A stretch of 64,000 nucleotides of DNA from Bacillus changyiensis (GCF_027706145.1 NZ_JAQFWW010000005.1:124001-188000); one strand, 5' to 3'. Positions 18,051-28,793 are shown, counted from the stretch's first letter. A program made the numbers and translations. The notes: generated from the letters alone by a model not told the origin.

Positions 18051-19055
18051 TTACAATATTGCAGATTGTCTGACTTCAAGTCGATGTGGGAGCTGAACAA
18101 TATGCTCTTCTACTTGCTCCTTATTCATCAGTTTTGTCAAAAGTCTCATTGCCACAGCACCGATATCATAGGTCGGCTGAACAACTGTTGTCAATTGTGG
18201 ACGAACCATTAAAGAAAGTCTTGTATTGTCAAAACCGATCACTTCAAGATCATCCGGTATTGAAAGAGCTTTATCCTGTGCCGCATGAATAATGCCAAGT
18301 GCCATTTCATCTGTTGCTGAAAGGACAGCAGTCGGCTTTTCATCTAGTCTCATGAGCTCAGTCAGTGCATCCATACCAGAATCATACGTATAGTCACCTT
18401 CAACAACATACTCTTCTTTAAATTCAAGTCCTTTATCCTTAAGAGCTTTTTTAAATCCTTGAAGTTTCTTTACTTTATTAATCGGTTCAATTAGTGGACC
18501 TGATACAAATGCTAATCGCTTATGACCTTTTTCAATTAGCTTGGTTACCGCATCATAAATTGCCTGTTCATAATCGATTGCAACAGATGGTGTTTCTCCT
18601 TTTTCTTCAACAGATGCAGCAAGTACAATCGGAACAGGTGAGCGTTTAAATTCTTCAACATGTTCTTCTGTTACATTACCGCTCATGAAGACGATTCCAT
18701 CAACCTGCTTTCCAAGCATCGTATTAAGTAAATGAAGCTCTTTATCCATATTTTGATCGGAGTTGCTTAGAATAATATTGTATTTGTACATTGTAGCAAT
18801 ATCCTCTATACCTCTTGCCAACTCTGAATAAAAAATACTTGAAATATCGGGTATAATCACACCAACCGTTGTCGTTTTTTTGCTAGCCAATCCCCTTGCA
18901 ACGGCGTTTGGTCGATATCCTAGACGATCGATCGCTTCAAGCACCTTTTTTCTTGTTGTTGGCTTTACATTTGGATTTCCATTGACAACCCGGGAAACGG
19001 TTGCCATACTGACATTTGCTTCACGTGCAACATCATATATTGTAACGTTACTCAT
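18051..19055 (-). CDS. ccpA: Catabolite control protein A
   Basis: 334 residues, LacI/GalR family. N-terminal helix-turn-helix [19 protein letters not shown] (about 4-22) and hinge helix [13 protein letters not shown], followed by a periplasmic-binding-protein-like core. With HPr-Ser-P as corepressor it binds cre sites and represses or activates carbon genes. A probable target cre lies in this window between acsA and acuA. A good ribosome binding site (AAGGAGTGG) precedes the ATG. The 235 bases up to the aroA terminator hold only leader sequence; the 80-residue frame on the plus strand there shows no coding signs. Confidence 0.98.
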   Translation of the reverse strand: MSNVTIYDVAREANVSMATVSRVVNGNPNVKPTTRKKVLEAIDRLGYRPNAVARGLASKKTTTVGVIIPDISSIFYSELARGIEDIATMYKYNIILSNSDQNMDKELHLLNTMLGKQVDGIVFMSGNVTEEHVEEFKRSPVPIVLAASVEEKGETPSVAIDYEQAIYDAVTKLIEKGHKRLAFVSGPLIEPINKVKKLQGFKKALKDKGLEFKEEYVVEGDYTYDSGMDALTELMRLDEKPTAVLSATDEMALGIIHAAQDKALSIPDDLEVIGFDNTRLSLMVRPQLTTVVQPTYDIGAVAMRLLTKLMNKEQVEEHIVQLPHRLEVRQSAIL

Positions 19056-19290
19056 TTTTTTACCACTCCTTAAACTAGGTACACTTTCCTTTTTCTACAC
19101 ATGAACATTTTTGTTGAGACATATAATCATGTAAAGATTTTATATCAAACAAACAGATCACAAGTTTACATTCATTTTGATCATTCAAAGCAAAAGGGCC
19201 TCTTTGAAATTATACACGGTTTTGTCCAATATGAAAACGTTCCCGATAAGATCAATAAAAATAATGAGTTTCTTGGGCAAATATTATGTA

Positions 19291-19316
19291 AAAAGACCGC
19301 TTCTAAAAAGCGGCCT
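19291..19316 (-). terminator. aroA terminator
   Basis: Stem GCCGCTTTTTAGAAGCGGTC on the minus strand, followed by a T-run, 12 bases after the aroA stop. Confidence 0.75.
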
Positions 19317-19327
19317 AAATGGATGGA

Positions 19328-20404
19328 TTATGCTTTTAGCTGAACAAGCGGCTTAAGCTCATTTAACCATTTTTCAAATGTCGGAATATCCATTTGCTGA
19401 GCCGAGTCAGACAAAGCAACTGATGGATCAGGATGAACCTCAGCCATCACACCATCAGCCCCAATCGCAAGGGCTGCTTTTGCTGCCGGCAATAAGAGAT
19501 CACGACGTCCTGTCGAATGGGTGACATCGACGAAAACCGGAAGATGTGTTTCTTGTTTCAAAATTGGAACGGCTGAAATATCAAGCGTGTTTCTCGTCGC
19601 CGTTTCATATGTTCTGATACCACGTTCACAAAGGATAATTTGATCATTTCCTTGGGAAATGATGTATTCTGCTGCATTAATAAATTCCTTCAATGTTGCA
19701 GCAAGTCCGCGCTTTAAGAGAACAGGTTTTTTGACACAGCCCGCTGCTTTTAATAGTTCAAAGTTTTGCATGTTGCGAGCACCAATTTGAATAACATCTA
19801 TATAGTTAATCGCTTGTTCAATATGTTCTGGATTGACAATTTCACTGATCACAGCCAGATCATATTCGTCAGCGACACGTTTTAGTATCTTTAATCCTTC
19901 AACACCAAGTCCCTGAAAATCGTATGGGCTTGTACGGGGCTTGAAGGCTCCACCACGAAGCAGTTTTAAACCTTGCTTTTTAGCGGCAGCGGCAACTTCA
20001 GCAACCTGTTCATAGCTCTCTACTGCACATGGACCGATGATAAACCTTTGTTCACCATCTCCGATTGTTTCACCTTTTAGATTGACAATCGTGTTTTCAG
20101 GCTTTTTCTTACGCGAGACGAGGAGTGCCTTACTATGGTCATCTTCTTGAAGCTCAAGACCCGCTTTAAATATCTCTTTAAAGATATGCTGTATTGTAGA
20201 ATCTTCAAACGGTCCGTCATTATGCTCAATGATACTGTCCAACATCGCTCTTTCTCTTACAGGATCGTAACGATTAATTCCCTGTGCTTCTTTTGTTTTT
20301 CCAATTTCTTGGACAATTCTGCCCCGTTCATTAATCAACTTTAAAATCTGTAAATTCAGGTCATTTGTCTGCTGCCTTAGCAAATCCAGTTCAGTGTTGC
20401 TCAT
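19328..20404 (-). CDS. aroA: Bifunctional chorismate mutase / DAHP synthase
   Basis: 358 residues from ATG 20404 (MSNTELDLL…), the start matching the B. subtilis protein, with a GGAGAG site; the frame is open nine codons further up. The N-terminal ~90 residues are an AroQ-type chorismate mutase ([16 protein letters not shown]). The rest is a type I DAHP synthase barrel ([33 protein letters not shown]). It condenses PEP and erythrose-4-phosphate as the first step of aromatic synthesis; the mutase domain is the feedback sensor for chorismate and prephenate. Confidence 0.97.
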   Translation of the reverse strand: MSNTELDLLRQQTNDLNLQILKLINERGRIVQEIGKTKEAQGINRYDPVRERAMLDSIIEHNDGPFEDSTIQHIFKEIFKAGLELQEDDHSKALLVSRKKKPENTIVNLKGETIGDGEQRFIIGPCAVESYEQVAEVAAAAKKQGLKLLRGGAFKPRTSPYDFQGLGVEGLKILKRVADEYDLAVISEIVNPEHIEQAINYIDVIQIGARNMQNFELLKAAGCVKKPVLLKRGLAATLKEFINAAEYIISQGNDQIILCERGIRTYETATRNTLDISAVPILKQETHLPVFVDVTHSTGRRDLLLPAAKAALAIGADGVMAEVHPDPSVALSDSAQQMDIPTFEKWLNELKPLVQLKA

Positions 20405-20455
20405 ACTCTCCATCCTTTCTCTTAGCTTCAAGAATGATTCAATTAATTAGGGTTA

Positions 20456-20484
20456 ATTATAAACAAAGTTTGCAAAAATGTCAC
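20456..20484 (-). promoter_or_regulatory. aroA promoter
   Basis: Minus strand: -35 GTGACA (20484-20479), 17-base spacer, -10 TATAAT (20461-20456), about 50 bases upstream of the aroA ATG. Confidence 0.6.
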
Positions 20485-20577
20485 GAAAAAAATCTTTATC
20501 ACCTAAACGCTTTTAAGTGTTAAAGTATTATATGGAATTTTTCTGTGTTTTGTTCATGTTTTATTTGTTTTGGTTTT

Positions 20578-21426
20578 CTAACTTGACTGGCTTTTTAATC
20601 GTTGTATTTCTGTTTCTGCTGTGTAGATTCGTTGATTCAAAGCAGCACTCTTATCATCAATATATCCTATGGTCTCCTCCATTAATTTCCCCATACTCAC
20701 AATAATATTTTTTTGAAGCCTTTCTTGACCTTTTTTCAGTTCTTTTATGTCGTTCTCTATACCATCAAGACGCTGATCCATCCCATTAAGACGATGATTT
20801 ACCCCGTCATAGCGCCCATCTATTTCATCAAAGCGACCTTCCATCACTTCAAAGCTTTCATCTATACCATCAAAGCGACCTTCCATTCCTTCAATACGCT
20901 CATCTATACCATCAAAGCGACCTTCCATCACTTCAAAACGTTTGTCTACACCATCAAAACGACCTTCCATTTCTTCAAAACGCTCATCTATACCATCAAA
21001 GCGACCTTCCATTCTTTCAATACGCTCATCTATACCATCAAAGCGACCTTCCATCACTTCAAAACGTTTGTCTACACCATCAAAACGACCTTCAATTTCT
21101 TCAAAACGCTCATCTATACCATCAAAACGACCTTCCATTCCTTCAATACGCTCATCTATACCATCAAAGCGACCTTCCATCACTTCAAAACGCTCATCTA
21201 TACCATCAAAACGACCTTCAATTTCTTCAAAACGCTCATCTATACCATCAAAACGACCTTCAATTTCTTCAAAACGCTCATCTATACCATCAAAACGACC
21301 TTCAATTTCTTCAAGACGTTTGTCTATACCATCAAAACGACCTTCCATCTTATTAAGGTGCAGATTGATGGGGTTTAATTGTTCCTCTAATACAGAGTGG
21401 AGCATTTCTTTTAAATCGTTAGTCAT
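20578..21426 (-). CDS. Repetitive coiled-coil protein of unknown function
   Basis: 282 residues, acidic, with no signal peptide or membrane segment. After a short head (about 1-25), thirteen near-identical 14-residue units follow (consensus EGRFDGIDERFEEI), then one or two decayed units and a tail (IKELKKGQERLQKN… LNQRIYTAETEIQRLKSQ). Two heptads per unit predict one long rod, probably oligomeric. A GGGGGTG ribosome binding site precedes the ATG. It lies between aroA and ytxJ, which are adjacent in B. subtilis, so it is an insertion on the backbone. Function unknown; tethering, spacing or phage-related roles are all possible. Copy number is likely to vary between strains. Confidence 0.75.
   Translation of the reverse strand: MTNDLKEMLHSVLEEQLNPINLHLNKMEGRFDGIDKRLEEIEGRFDGIDERFEEIEGRFDGIDERFEEIEGRFDGIDERFEVMEGRFDGIDERIEGMEGRFDGIDERFEEIEGRFDGVDKRFEVMEGRFDGIDERIERMEGRFDGIDERFEEMEGRFDGVDKRFEVMEGRFDGIDERIEGMEGRFDGIDESFEVMEGRFDEIDGRYDGVNHRLNGMDQRLDGIENDIKELKKGQERLQKNIIVSMGKLMEETIGYIDDKSAALNQRIYTAETEIQRLKSQSS
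20806..21351. repeat. 42-bp tandem repeat array inside the coiled-coil gene
   Basis: About thirteen tandem 42-base units, each encoding 14 residues. Differences between units are mostly single bases that swap DER/DKR or EEI/VMEG-type positions in a patchy way, suggesting unequal exchange. Because 42 is a multiple of three and the units lack stops, long meaningless frames stay open on the opposite strand. Confidence 0.9.
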
Positions 21427-21517
21427 TTATCATTCACCCCCTATTTTTCATTATATAATAGCATGGTAGCTCAATCGATGTACTTTCGGAAAATTGTCTT
21501 TTCCTAAAGGAAAACAA

Positions 21518-21546
21518 AAAAGACCAAAATAAATTTGGCCTTTTAA
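21518..21546 (-). terminator. ytxJ terminator
   Basis: Short stem (AAGACCAAA / TTTGGCCTTTT) followed by T's on the minus strand, a few bases past the ytxJ stop. Confidence 0.6.
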
Positions 21547-21553
21547 ACTTGGT

Positions 21554-21880
21554 TTATTTGCTGTTTTCTGCTAGTGAGTCTGCAGTAATTTGTGAATGAG
21601 AAGCATGCCACTTCACTTCACCATTTTTAAAAATGAGCGCTTGAGGGCTTTCATGTTTAATAGCGTAATGCTCAGCAATGTAGTTTGATAATGAACGGCT
21701 TTCCTGTACCTTTAGATAATACGCAGGTACATCCTGATGTTTGTCGCAAAATTTTTCAAACTCTTCGAATGCTCGCCGACTAATAGGGCATGTTAGGCTA
21801 TGCTTAAAGAAAACAAATGATTCATGATCTGCTTCAAGATGTTTAAATTCAGCTTCTGTTTGAATAAGTTGCTTTGGCAT
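21554..21880 (-). CDS. brxC: Monothiol bacilliredoxin BrxC (YtxJ)
   Basis: 108 residues, thioredoxin fold. The active site TCPIS (about 30-34, FFKHSLTCPISRRAF) has a single cysteine, as in the YtxJ family that debacillithiolates proteins. It acts in cytoplasmic thiol redox control together with bacillithiol. Last gene of the ytxGHJ operon, which in B. subtilis is a general stress operon; a sigma-B promoter is visible upstream of ytxG. Confidence 0.9.
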   Translation of the reverse strand: MPKQLIQTEAEFKHLEADHESFVFFKHSLTCPISRRAFEEFEKFCDKHQDVPAYYLKVQESRSLSNYIAEHYAIKHESPQALIFKNGEVKWHASHSQITADSLAENSK

Positions 21881-21918
21881 GGTGATCCCCTTTCATTCGG
21901 AAAGCTTTAGGTTCCCGT

Positions 21919-22275
21919 CTAGTTATTGTTCTCTGTCGGTTCCTCAATATATTCACTAGCTTCTCCAGCCATTTTTGTTCCCTGATTTCTCAAATCTTTC
22001 ACTTTATTCATAAGCTGTGTGGATTGATCAGCGACAAGCTGTGAAATAGAAGATGTTTTATCTTTTGCAAGGCTGATGTACTCAGAACTTTTTTCTTTTG
22101 CTTGATTTGTCAGCTTATCAGTTTTATCTTTGATAACAGCAGTCTGATTGCCGAGGTCATGTCGTAGTTCTTTTCCTGATTTCGGTGCAAGTAATAAAGC
22201 TGTCAAAGCCCCAACAACTCCACCAATAACCGTTCCAATAAAAAAATCTTTAGTATTCATTCCTTCTTTACTCAT
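21919..22275 (-). CDS. ytxH: YtxH-family stress protein
   Basis: 118 residues. An N-terminal membrane-anchoring segment with glycines (FFIGTVIGGVVGALTALLLAP, about 11-31) is followed by KSGKELR, the signature of the YtxH family, then a long amphipathic Lys/Ser/Gln-rich helix. Likely membrane-attached. Function not known in detail. Middle gene of ytxGHJ, with three bases between it and ytxG. Confidence 0.9.
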   Translation of the reverse strand: MSKEGMNTKDFFIGTVIGGVVGALTALLLAPKSGKELRHDLGNQTAVIKDKTDKLTNQAKEKSSEYISLAKDKTSSISQLVADQSTQLMNKVKDLRNQGTKMAGEASEYIEEPTENNN

Positions 22276-22278
22276 GTT

Positions 22279-22698
22279 TTATTCCTCCTTCATTCTTTTT
22301 TGTTTCCATTTATTCCAAATTTCTAAAGCGGCATTGCTCCAACTGACAACTTGAGAAATTTTTTCGCGATTGTCTTCCGCTACCGAAGTCACTGTATGTG
22401 ATACTTGTTGTATTGAAGTGTTAAATTGTCTAATAGAAGTTCCCACTTCCTGAACGGCATCTACAACCGTGTTCAGTTTTAAAGATTTATCTTGAATATC
22501 TTCTGCAAGACGATTTGTCTTATGTAAAAGCTCTGTTGTTTCAGTTGTAATACCGTTCATTTGTCCTTCAAGCCCCTCCAAGGTCGAAGCAACATGTTTC
22601 AGTGTGGTTTGTACCGTGTTTAATGTTTTTGATATGTAGATTACTAAGATAAGAAAAGCGACAGCGATAAGTGCAACGCTTAAATAAAGAATCATCAT
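22279..22698 (-). CDS. ytxG: YtxG, DUF948 membrane protein
   Basis: 139 residues: one N-terminal transmembrane helix (about 3-23) followed by a coiled-coil-rich region ([20 protein letters not shown]…), the DUF948 pattern. First gene of ytxGHJ. AAGGAGGATG lies ahead of the start; the first of two adjacent ATGs fits best. Role in general stress resistance is inferred from the operon's sigma-B promoter. Confidence 0.88.
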   Translation of the reverse strand: MMILYLSVALIAVAFLILVIYISKTLNTVQTTLKHVASTLEGLEGQMNGITTETTELLHKTNRLAEDIQDKSLKLNTVVDAVQEVGTSIRQFNTSIQQVSHTVTSVAEDNREKISQVVSWSNAALEIWNKWKQKRMKEE

Positions 22699-22738
22699 CT
22701 TCTACATCCTCCTTATTCCTGGGCTTTACAGTGATGTA

Positions 22739-22763
22739 ATACCCAACTAACCAAAATGTAAAC
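22739..22763 (-). promoter_or_regulatory. Sigma-B promoter of ytxGHJ
   Basis: Minus strand: GTTTAC (22763-22758), 13-base spacer, GGGTAT (22744-22739), an almost perfect match to the sigma-B consensus, in agreement with the known general-stress regulation of ytxGHJ. Confidence 0.85.
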
Positions 22764-22867
22764 TTTTTATCATCATTTTTCTATACAGTATAGCAAAATC
22801 CCTTTAGCTGATCAGCTTAATATGTACAAAAAAGCAGCGGATTGTCTCACACTGCCTTCTGTCATTG

Positions 22868-24166
22868 TTATACTAATGCATTTTCATATGCTCTTAAATA
22901 CTTCTGAATGTCTCCTGCACCCATAAAGATCAGCACACTATTTTTATGCTCTTTTAATACGGTTATATCTTGTTCATCGATCAGTCCCGCATCCCCGATT
23001 TTTTCTTGAAGGTCAGAGATTGTTAGCTTGCCTGCATGTTCACGAGCTGATCCAAATATATCACAAAGATAAACATAATCAGCTTTTTTTAAGCTTTCCG
23101 CAAATTCATTCAAAAAAGACTGAGTTCGAGTAAATGTATGTGGCTGAAATACTGCAACTATGTCCCTCTCAGGATATTTTTGTCTTGCCGCTTCAATCGT
23201 CACCATGATTTCAGTTGGATGGTGCGCGTAATCATCAATTAAAACTTGATCGCCTACCACTTTTTCATTAAACCTTCGCTTGACACCGCTAAAAGTTTGA
23301 AGGCCTTCTTTTATAATATCAACATCTACTTGTTCATAATGACAAAGAGCAATTACAGCCAAAGAATTAAGCACATTATGGCTACCATAAGCCGGAATAT
23401 AGAAGGTGTCATAAAATGTATTTCTGACAAAAACATCAAATGTTGTACCTTCCGTGTTTTTGATCACATTTCTCGCCTGAAAATCGTTTTCATCAGCAAA
23501 ACCATAATAAACAACTGGAACATTTGCATGAATTTTCATAAGGTACTCATCATCACCACAAGCAATAATTCCTTTGTTGACCTGTAAAGCCATCGTTTGA
23601 AATGCATCAAACACATCTTCAATGTTAGCGAAATAATCGGGATGGTCAAAATCAATATTTGTCATAATCGCATAATCTGGCTGATAGCTGAGAAAGTGTC
23701 GACGGTATTCACAGGCTTCCAGTACAAAATATTCACTGTTTTCACTACCTTTACCTGTACCATCTCCAATTAAGTAAGAAGTCGGCTTCGCTTTTTGAAT
23801 CACATGTGATAAAAGCCCTGTCGTCGAAGTTTTTCCATGTGCCCCAGTTACAGCAACACTGGTGAATTTTTTCAAATAATCGCCTAGAAATTTATGGTAG
23901 CGAATAACAGGAATATCTTCAGCAAACGCTTTTGCTATTTCTGGATGGGAATCATCGAACGCGTTCCCTGCAATTACAGTCATTCCCGGTTTAATATTTT
24001 CGGGATTAAAGGGATAAACAGGAATATTCCTATCTTCGAGAGCCTTTTGAGTAAAAATGTATTTTTCAATATCCGATCCTTGGACAGTAAATCCATTATC
24101 GTGAAGAATTTGGGCAAGTGGACTCATACCTGTCCCCTTTATGCCGACAAAATGATAAACAGTCAT
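22868..24166 (-). CDS. murC: UDP-N-acetylmuramate--L-alanine ligase
   Basis: 432 residues, Mur ligase family. UDP-binding start [20 protein letters not shown] loop [14 protein letters not shown] (about 109-122), and DDYAHHPTE in the C-terminal domain. It adds L-Ala to UDP-MurNAc, the first peptide step of peptidoglycan precursor synthesis in the cytoplasm. Complete relative to the family. Lies between ytxG and sftA as in B. subtilis. Confidence 0.97.
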   Translation of the reverse strand: MTVYHFVGIKGTGMSPLAQILHDNGFTVQGSDIEKYIFTQKALEDRNIPVYPFNPENIKPGMTVIAGNAFDDSHPEIAKAFAEDIPVIRYHKFLGDYLKKFTSVAVTGAHGKTSTTGLLSHVIQKAKPTSYLIGDGTGKGSENSEYFVLEACEYRRHFLSYQPDYAIMTNIDFDHPDYFANIEDVFDAFQTMALQVNKGIIACGDDEYLMKIHANVPVVYYGFADENDFQARNVIKNTEGTTFDVFVRNTFYDTFYIPAYGSHNVLNSLAVIALCHYEQVDVDIIKEGLQTFSGVKRRFNEKVVGDQVLIDDYAHHPTEIMVTIEAARQKYPERDIVAVFQPHTFTRTQSFLNEFAESLKKADYVYLCDIFGSAREHAGKLTISDLQEKIGDAGLIDEQDITVLKEHKNSVLIFMGAGDIQKYLRAYENALV

Positions 24167-24284
24167 AATTGTACCTCCAACAAACGTCTATCTGCTTTCC
24201 AGTATATGACGCTTATGTCAATTTGCAACCTCTTGTTATGCTGCATCTTTTAGTTAATTAAGAATAGTTTAGAGACCGAGTATA

Positions 24285-24311
24285 TGATGGGTGAAAAAAA
24301 TACACCCATCA
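24285..24311 (-). terminator. sftA terminator
   Basis: Perfect nine-base stem TGATGGGTG / CACCCATCA around an A/T-rich loop, 15 bases past the sftA stop. Confidence 0.65.
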
Positions 24312-24326
24312 GCTATCATACCACGT

Positions 24327-26651
24327 TTAGCTAAAAAATGAACCACTTTCTATCAGGTGTTCCAATTCCGCCTTTGAAATTAAGACTTCTCTCGGCTTAC
24401 TTCCTTTCGCTTCTGAAATGAAGCCTTTTCCTTCCATCATATCGATCAATCTGGCCGCTCTGTTATAGCCGATACGAAATCTTCGCTGAAGACTAGAGGT
24501 GCTAGTACTATTTTGCTCAACAGCAAATGTTAAAGCTTCCGGAAACAACTCGTCCTGCTCAAGACCAGCCGGATTTTGTCTAATTAACTCTTCTTGTTCA
24601 AACAAATAGACTGGCTTTTGTTGTTGTTTTACATGTGAAACGACTCGGTCAATTTCATAATCAGAAACAAAGTTACCTTGAAGACGGACAGGTTTTCCAG
24701 AGCCATTTTCCAAAAAGAGCATATCTCCTTTTCCAAGGAGCTTTTCCGCTCCTGACATATCAATAATTGTTCTTGAATCAACACCACTTGATACAGAAAA
24801 GGCGATTCTAGTCGGTATATTTGCTTTAATTAAACCGGTTATGACATCGACAGATGGACGCTGAGTGGCAATGAGTAGATGGATGCCGCAAGCTCTGGCC
24901 TTTTGTGCAATACGACAAATACTTTCCTCCACCTCATTTGGCGCAACCATCATTAAATCGGCAAGCTCATCAATCACAACGACAAGATATGGGAGTTTTT
25001 CTCCCATTTTCTTGTCGTGAACTGTTTCATTGAAGCGCTCAATATCACGAACTCTCGCATGTGCAAATAATTCATAGCGTCGCTCCATTTCTTCGACAAC
25101 CCATTTCAAAGCTGCAGTTGCCGCTTTAGCATCGGTAATAACGGGACTCACTAAATGCGGAATTTGATTATATGGCGCAAGTTCAACCATTTTAGGGTCA
25201 ATCAGTAAGAGCTTTACTTCTGAAGGCGCCGCTTTATACAAGAGGCTCACTAACACCGTATTAATACAAACGCTTTTTCCTGATCCCGTAGCACCGGCAA
25301 TTAATCCATGGGGCATTTTTTTTAAATCGAGAACGATTGGCTTCCCGGAAATATCTAGCCCAAGAGCCGAGGTCAATGGAGACTGACTCGTCCTAAATTC
25401 AGAACTTCGAATCATCTCACGCAAATAGACCATCTTGCTATGTAAGTTTGGAACCTCGATCCCGACCGTATTTTTCCCTGGAATCGGTGCCTCAATCCGA
25501 ATATCTTTAGCAGATAAACTGAGCTTAATATCATCGGAAAGATTGGTGATTTTATTTACTTTTACTCCTGGCTCAGGATGCACTTCAAATCTCGTTACAG
25601 AAGGACCATATGTCACATGAACAACATTTGCTTTAACATTAAAGTTCTCCAGCGTTTCATCCAAAAGATCTTTTTGTTTCTGTATCCATGCGTGATCATC
25701 CTGTCTTTGAGCAGGCGGTACATCGAGAAGTGATAAACTTGGAAATTGATAACTTTGTGGTGCCTTGTGATTTTGTTTGTCAGATGAAAGCATCATAACA
25801 TTAAAAGGCACTCGAGATGTGTAGCTCTTCTGCTGCTTTTGTGAAGACCCACCCGTAGGCTCATTTACTTTTTGATCAGGAACTTGAGTATCCTGTTTCA
25901 CTTCTTTTTGTTCATGTTCGTTTTCCAAGACATTATGCTGCTCTAATTTGTTTTCTAAATCACTTTGCTGTAAGTCATGATCTAGGAAAGAGTGGTTATC
26001 ACACTCATTTTGTCTGTCTGTTGCAGTTTCATCAGTAGACGACTCAGTTTCAACAAACGGCTTTATGGCTGTTGCTTCTTCTGCATGCTGCTTTTGGAAA
26101 TCATCGTCTTCTTCAATCAATCGCATTCTTTTTTGATTGTCTTCTGAAGATGTAAGATGGATTTCCGTTGGTTCGGTTATATTGATGGATTTCACTTCTT
26201 CTGACAGGGAAGGCTTTCTAATTTCCATTTCTTCCCTAACACGATCTACTTTATGTTTTGGCGGAGAAGCAGGTTGAACTCTTTTTTGTTCATGAAAGCC
26301 ATAAACGGGTGAAGGTATAACTGATGGTCTAAATGGCTTTTTCGTAAACTCTGCCTTGTTTTTTGTAAAACCTGCATGCTGTCTATGAGGCGAAGAATTG
26401 TTGTTGACTCTTCGCTTTGTTTGCTGCTCTCTTGGCTTCTTTTTGTTCGTATTCTGGTCTGGAATCATTGGAAAACGGAATTTCCCATTTGGATATTTAT
26501 AAACCACTTTTGCATCTGGTATTGGTGGCATTTCTTCATTTTCTTGAAATACAGGTCGTACATTATACTGCTTTTCTATGTATTTAACCTGTTCTTTGTC
26601 GTCTTCATCTTCACCTAATATTAGGTTGAATAATTTATTAAACCAGCTCAT
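24327..26651 (-). CDS. sftA: DNA translocase SftA (FtsK/SpoIIIE family, soluble)
   Basis: 774 residues. The N-terminal ~290 residues are charged and low in complexity (Glu, Gln, Lys-rich) with no membrane helices, the feature that separates SftA from SpoIIIE. Then come the alpha domain, the RecA-like motor with Walker A GATGSGKS (about 455-462), Walker B LPYLVVVIDELADL, and the C-terminal gamma winged helix (LQRRFRIGYNRAARLIDMME). It moves chromosome ends out of the closing septum. ATG 26651 is chosen over a preceding TTG. Confidence 0.96.
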   Translation of the reverse strand: MSWFNKLFNLILGEDEDDKEQVKYIEKQYNVRPVFQENEEMPPIPDAKVVYKYPNGKFRFPMIPDQNTNKKKPREQQTKRRVNNNSSPHRQHAGFTKNKAEFTKKPFRPSVIPSPVYGFHEQKRVQPASPPKHKVDRVREEMEIRKPSLSEEVKSINITEPTEIHLTSSEDNQKRMRLIEEDDDFQKQHAEEATAIKPFVETESSTDETATDRQNECDNHSFLDHDLQQSDLENKLEQHNVLENEHEQKEVKQDTQVPDQKVNEPTGGSSQKQQKSYTSRVPFNVMMLSSDKQNHKAPQSYQFPSLSLLDVPPAQRQDDHAWIQKQKDLLDETLENFNVKANVVHVTYGPSVTRFEVHPEPGVKVNKITNLSDDIKLSLSAKDIRIEAPIPGKNTVGIEVPNLHSKMVYLREMIRSSEFRTSQSPLTSALGLDISGKPIVLDLKKMPHGLIAGATGSGKSVCINTVLVSLLYKAAPSEVKLLLIDPKMVELAPYNQIPHLVSPVITDAKAATAALKWVVEEMERRYELFAHARVRDIERFNETVHDKKMGEKLPYLVVVIDELADLMMVAPNEVEESICRIAQKARACGIHLLIATQRPSVDVITGLIKANIPTRIAFSVSSGVDSRTIIDMSGAEKLLGKGDMLFLENGSGKPVRLQGNFVSDYEIDRVVSHVKQQQKPVYLFEQEELIRQNPAGLEQDELFPEALTFAVEQNSTSTSSLQRRFRIGYNRAARLIDMMEGKGFISEAKGSKPREVLISKAELEHLIESGSFFS

Positions 26652-26760
26652 CAATCATCACTCTCTAACTCCCTTAAATTTTTCGGGGACGTTTTTTAGT
26701 ATACCATTGCTTCTCTCACCAGAAAAGATCAAGGTCAATCTATCCAGTCCCTAAAAATCA

Positions 26761-26794
26761 AAAGCCACCTAAGTTTTTTCACTCAAGTGGCTTT
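26761..26794 (-). terminator. ytpR terminator
   Basis: AAAGCCACCTAAG and its near-complement CTCAAGTGGCTTT form a stem; T's follow on the minus strand. Confidence 0.65.
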
Positions 26795-26834
26795 GTTTAC
26801 ATTGATTCGGAAGCTCAGTTTAATTTATGACATT

Positions 26835-27440
26835 TTAAAACTGAAATTCTTCCCCTATTATATGATGATCATCTAGGACAAGAATTCCTTTTTCCTGTGG
26901 TGCGTCAGGTAGGTTTAATTCTCTTGCAGAACAGATCATTCCACTGGAAGGCACTCCTCGAAGTTCAGCGTCTTTAATGACAAGACCGCTTGGCATCACA
27001 GCCCCGACCTTGGCAACAACAACCTTTTGTCCTTCATCTACATTTGGCGCTCCGCAAACAATATTCAATGTTTCAGCTCCTACATCTACTTTACATACAC
27101 TCAGTTTGTCAGCATTCGGATGTTTCTCTTTTTCTTTAACATAACCGATGACAAACTTTGGAGAAAGGTCGACTGTCAGCTGATCTTTCAAGCCGTTTCG
27201 GGCTAACACTTCATTCACATCTTGAACAAAGCTCTCAGACAGTGGAATTGATCCTGTTTCAGACAGTTTCATATAAGATGAAGTGTTAAAAATGTTATAG
27301 CCTGTTGTTTTAGCTGATTCTTTATCAAAAATTTTGACGACATCTCCAAAGCGCTCAAAAGCAATGTTTTCAGTTGAAACATCGTGAAGGTTGATTAACA
27401 GTGTATCACCGATTCCTTCTAGGTTATAAAATGCGTTCAT
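26835..27440 (-). CDS. ytpR: YtpR, tRNA-binding-domain protein
   Basis: 201 residues. The C-terminal half is an OB-fold EMAP/Arc1p-like tRNA-binding domain ([24 protein letters not shown], then [11 protein letters not shown] and [11 protein letters not shown]), like the N-terminal domain of PheRS beta. The N-terminal ~90 residues are a family-specific DUF. It probably binds tRNA or another RNA; no enzyme activity is evident. Part of the ytpP-ytpQ-ytpR run as in B. subtilis. Confidence 0.92.
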   Translation of the reverse strand: MNAFYNLEGIGDTLLINLHDVSTENIAFERFGDVVKIFDKESAKTTGYNIFNTSSYMKLSETGSIPLSESFVQDVNEVLARNGLKDQLTVDLSPKFVIGYVKEKEKHPNADKLSVCKVDVGAETLNIVCGAPNVDEGQKVVVAKVGAVMPSGLVIKDAELRGVPSSGMICSARELNLPDAPQEKGILVLDDHHIIGEEFQF

Positions 27441-27460
27441 TCAAAAAATCCTTTCTATCA

Positions 27461-28267
27461 TTACTTTTTAGGGTGATTTTTTGCCAGTATAAACATTGGT
27501 TCAAGCTTTCCTTTCTCATATAAAAAGGAAAGCGCTGTTATCGGTACAGTTCCATTGGCAAAAAAACTCATCGACATTTGCCCAAGAATATCATATCCTG
27601 CTTGGTTGCGGATATCCGCAATAATGAGGACATCTTGATGAGGGATTGAGACTGCGAGTGTTCCTTGCACTTTTTCTTCATATTCTATTAGAATGGAATC
27701 ATTTAAAATCCGGCTGGCATCATAACCATCATTCGCTCTGAAAAAATAAAAATGATTGTCAGCTACAATATCTTCTTTAACAATCGTTTGAAGGGAACGA
27801 AGGTTAAACAAGGACATTTCTTTTATACTTTCCTGTGTTAAGCCCTCTTTGTCAAGCATATGTTGATCGAGTAGCCGATACGTATTGCCTAGATCAAGCG
27901 CATAATAAATGCTCGTTTCTGCGGTATGGTCATCAAAGATGAGTGGAATGCCACCACTTGATTTCTGAGGAAATGACGTTGAACGGATCACAGGGTAAAT
28001 CAAGTTTTCTCGCCCCTTGATCTCTTGTGATTGGTCCTTCATCGCCTTTAAGGCTTCTTTTGTATAATAGACCACTTCTTCAATGACTTCATCTTTTTTT
28101 TGCTCCCATTTTGCGATGATTCCAGGAAGCTCTAGAGTTATCCCCTTTTTAGCAAGCTTGTCCTCGATCCGAAGTGTGTCTTTTTCTTTATCGAAATGAA
28201 AGGACCAGCTTTCATTTTGCAGACGTCTTTTTAAGGTGTCGGAAAGTTTCCTTGGCGTCATTTTCAT
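27461..28267 (-). CDS. ytpQ: YtpQ, DUF1444 protein
   Basis: 268 residues, soluble, collinear with B. subtilis YtpQ (starts [16 protein letters not shown]; conserved [15 protein letters not shown] and [15 protein letters not shown]). Function unknown. Twenty bases separate it from ytpR and about as many from ytpP, suggesting cotranscription with both. Confidence 0.9.
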   Translation of the reverse strand: MKMTPRKLSDTLKRRLQNESWSFHFDKEKDTLRIEDKLAKKGITLELPGIIAKWEQKKDEVIEEVVYYTKEALKAMKDQSQEIKGRENLIYPVIRSTSFPQKSSGGIPLIFDDHTAETSIYYALDLGNTYRLLDQHMLDKEGLTQESIKEMSLFNLRSLQTIVKEDIVADNHFYFFRANDGYDASRILNDSILIEYEEKVQGTLAVSIPHQDVLIIADIRNQAGYDILGQMSMSFFANGTVPITALSFLYEKGKLEPMFILAKNHPKK

Positions 28268-28288
28268 AGAGGAACTCTCCTTTCGTCG

Positions 28289-28609
28289 TTACTTTTTCAG
28301 AGAATCATTTAAAAATTGTTCAATTTCATCTTTTGTTTTGCGATCTTTATTGACAAAACGGCTAATTTCCTTACCGTTTTTAAAAACGAGAAAACTTGGA
28401 ATTCCGAAAATATCCCATTCTGCACATGTATCAATAAATTGGTCCCGATCAACATAGTAAAATGTGAATTCTGGGAAATTCGCTTCAAGCTCTGGTAAAA
28501 ACGGATCGACAAAACGGCAATCCGGACACCAATCAGCTGAAAACATCAATAGAGATAAATCTGAAAGAATGGATTTTTCCAGTTCTTCAGCAGTTTCAAT
28601 TTTTTTCAA
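28289..28609 (-). CDS. ytpP: YtpP, thioredoxin-like protein
   Basis: 106 residues with a thioredoxin fold: active site [12 protein letters not shown] (CxxC at about 28-31), cis-proline region [12 protein letters not shown]. The CPDC active site resembles other Bacillus thioredoxin-like oxidoreductases. Probably a cytoplasmic disulfide reductase; partner unknown. First gene of the ytpPQR run. Confidence 0.92.
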   Translation of the reverse strand: MKKIETAEELEKSILSDLSLLMFSADWCPDCRFVDPFLPELEANFPEFTFYYVDRDQFIDTCAEWDIFGIPSFLVFKNGKEISRFVNKDRKTKDEIEQFLNDSLKK

Positions 28610-28793
28610 GATATAACGCCTCCAATAAATTTGTTCTCATTTTCATTCAGATCATACCAGACATCTAACAGTATAGCCAGACATTTGCCGACAGTCTATT
28701 TTTCAAATAAAATCAAGCTACACTTGTTTAACATGATCAGTAAACGGGTAAAAGTATGTTAATGGTTTTTATTCAAACAAAGGAGGAGTTTTC

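Noticed and set aside
19101..19343. 80-codon plus-strand frame between ccpA and aroA
   Set aside because: Crosses the aroA terminator and the ccpA leader, lacks a ribosome binding site and family-like sequence.
20713..21469. Two long plus-strand frames (221 and 175 codons) with repetitive Ser/Lys/Thr-rich products
   Set aside because: They are the antisense shadow of the 42-bp repeat array; the repeat length is a multiple of three, so every frame stays open. No ribosome binding site, and the minus-strand protein has sensible coiled-coil heptads.
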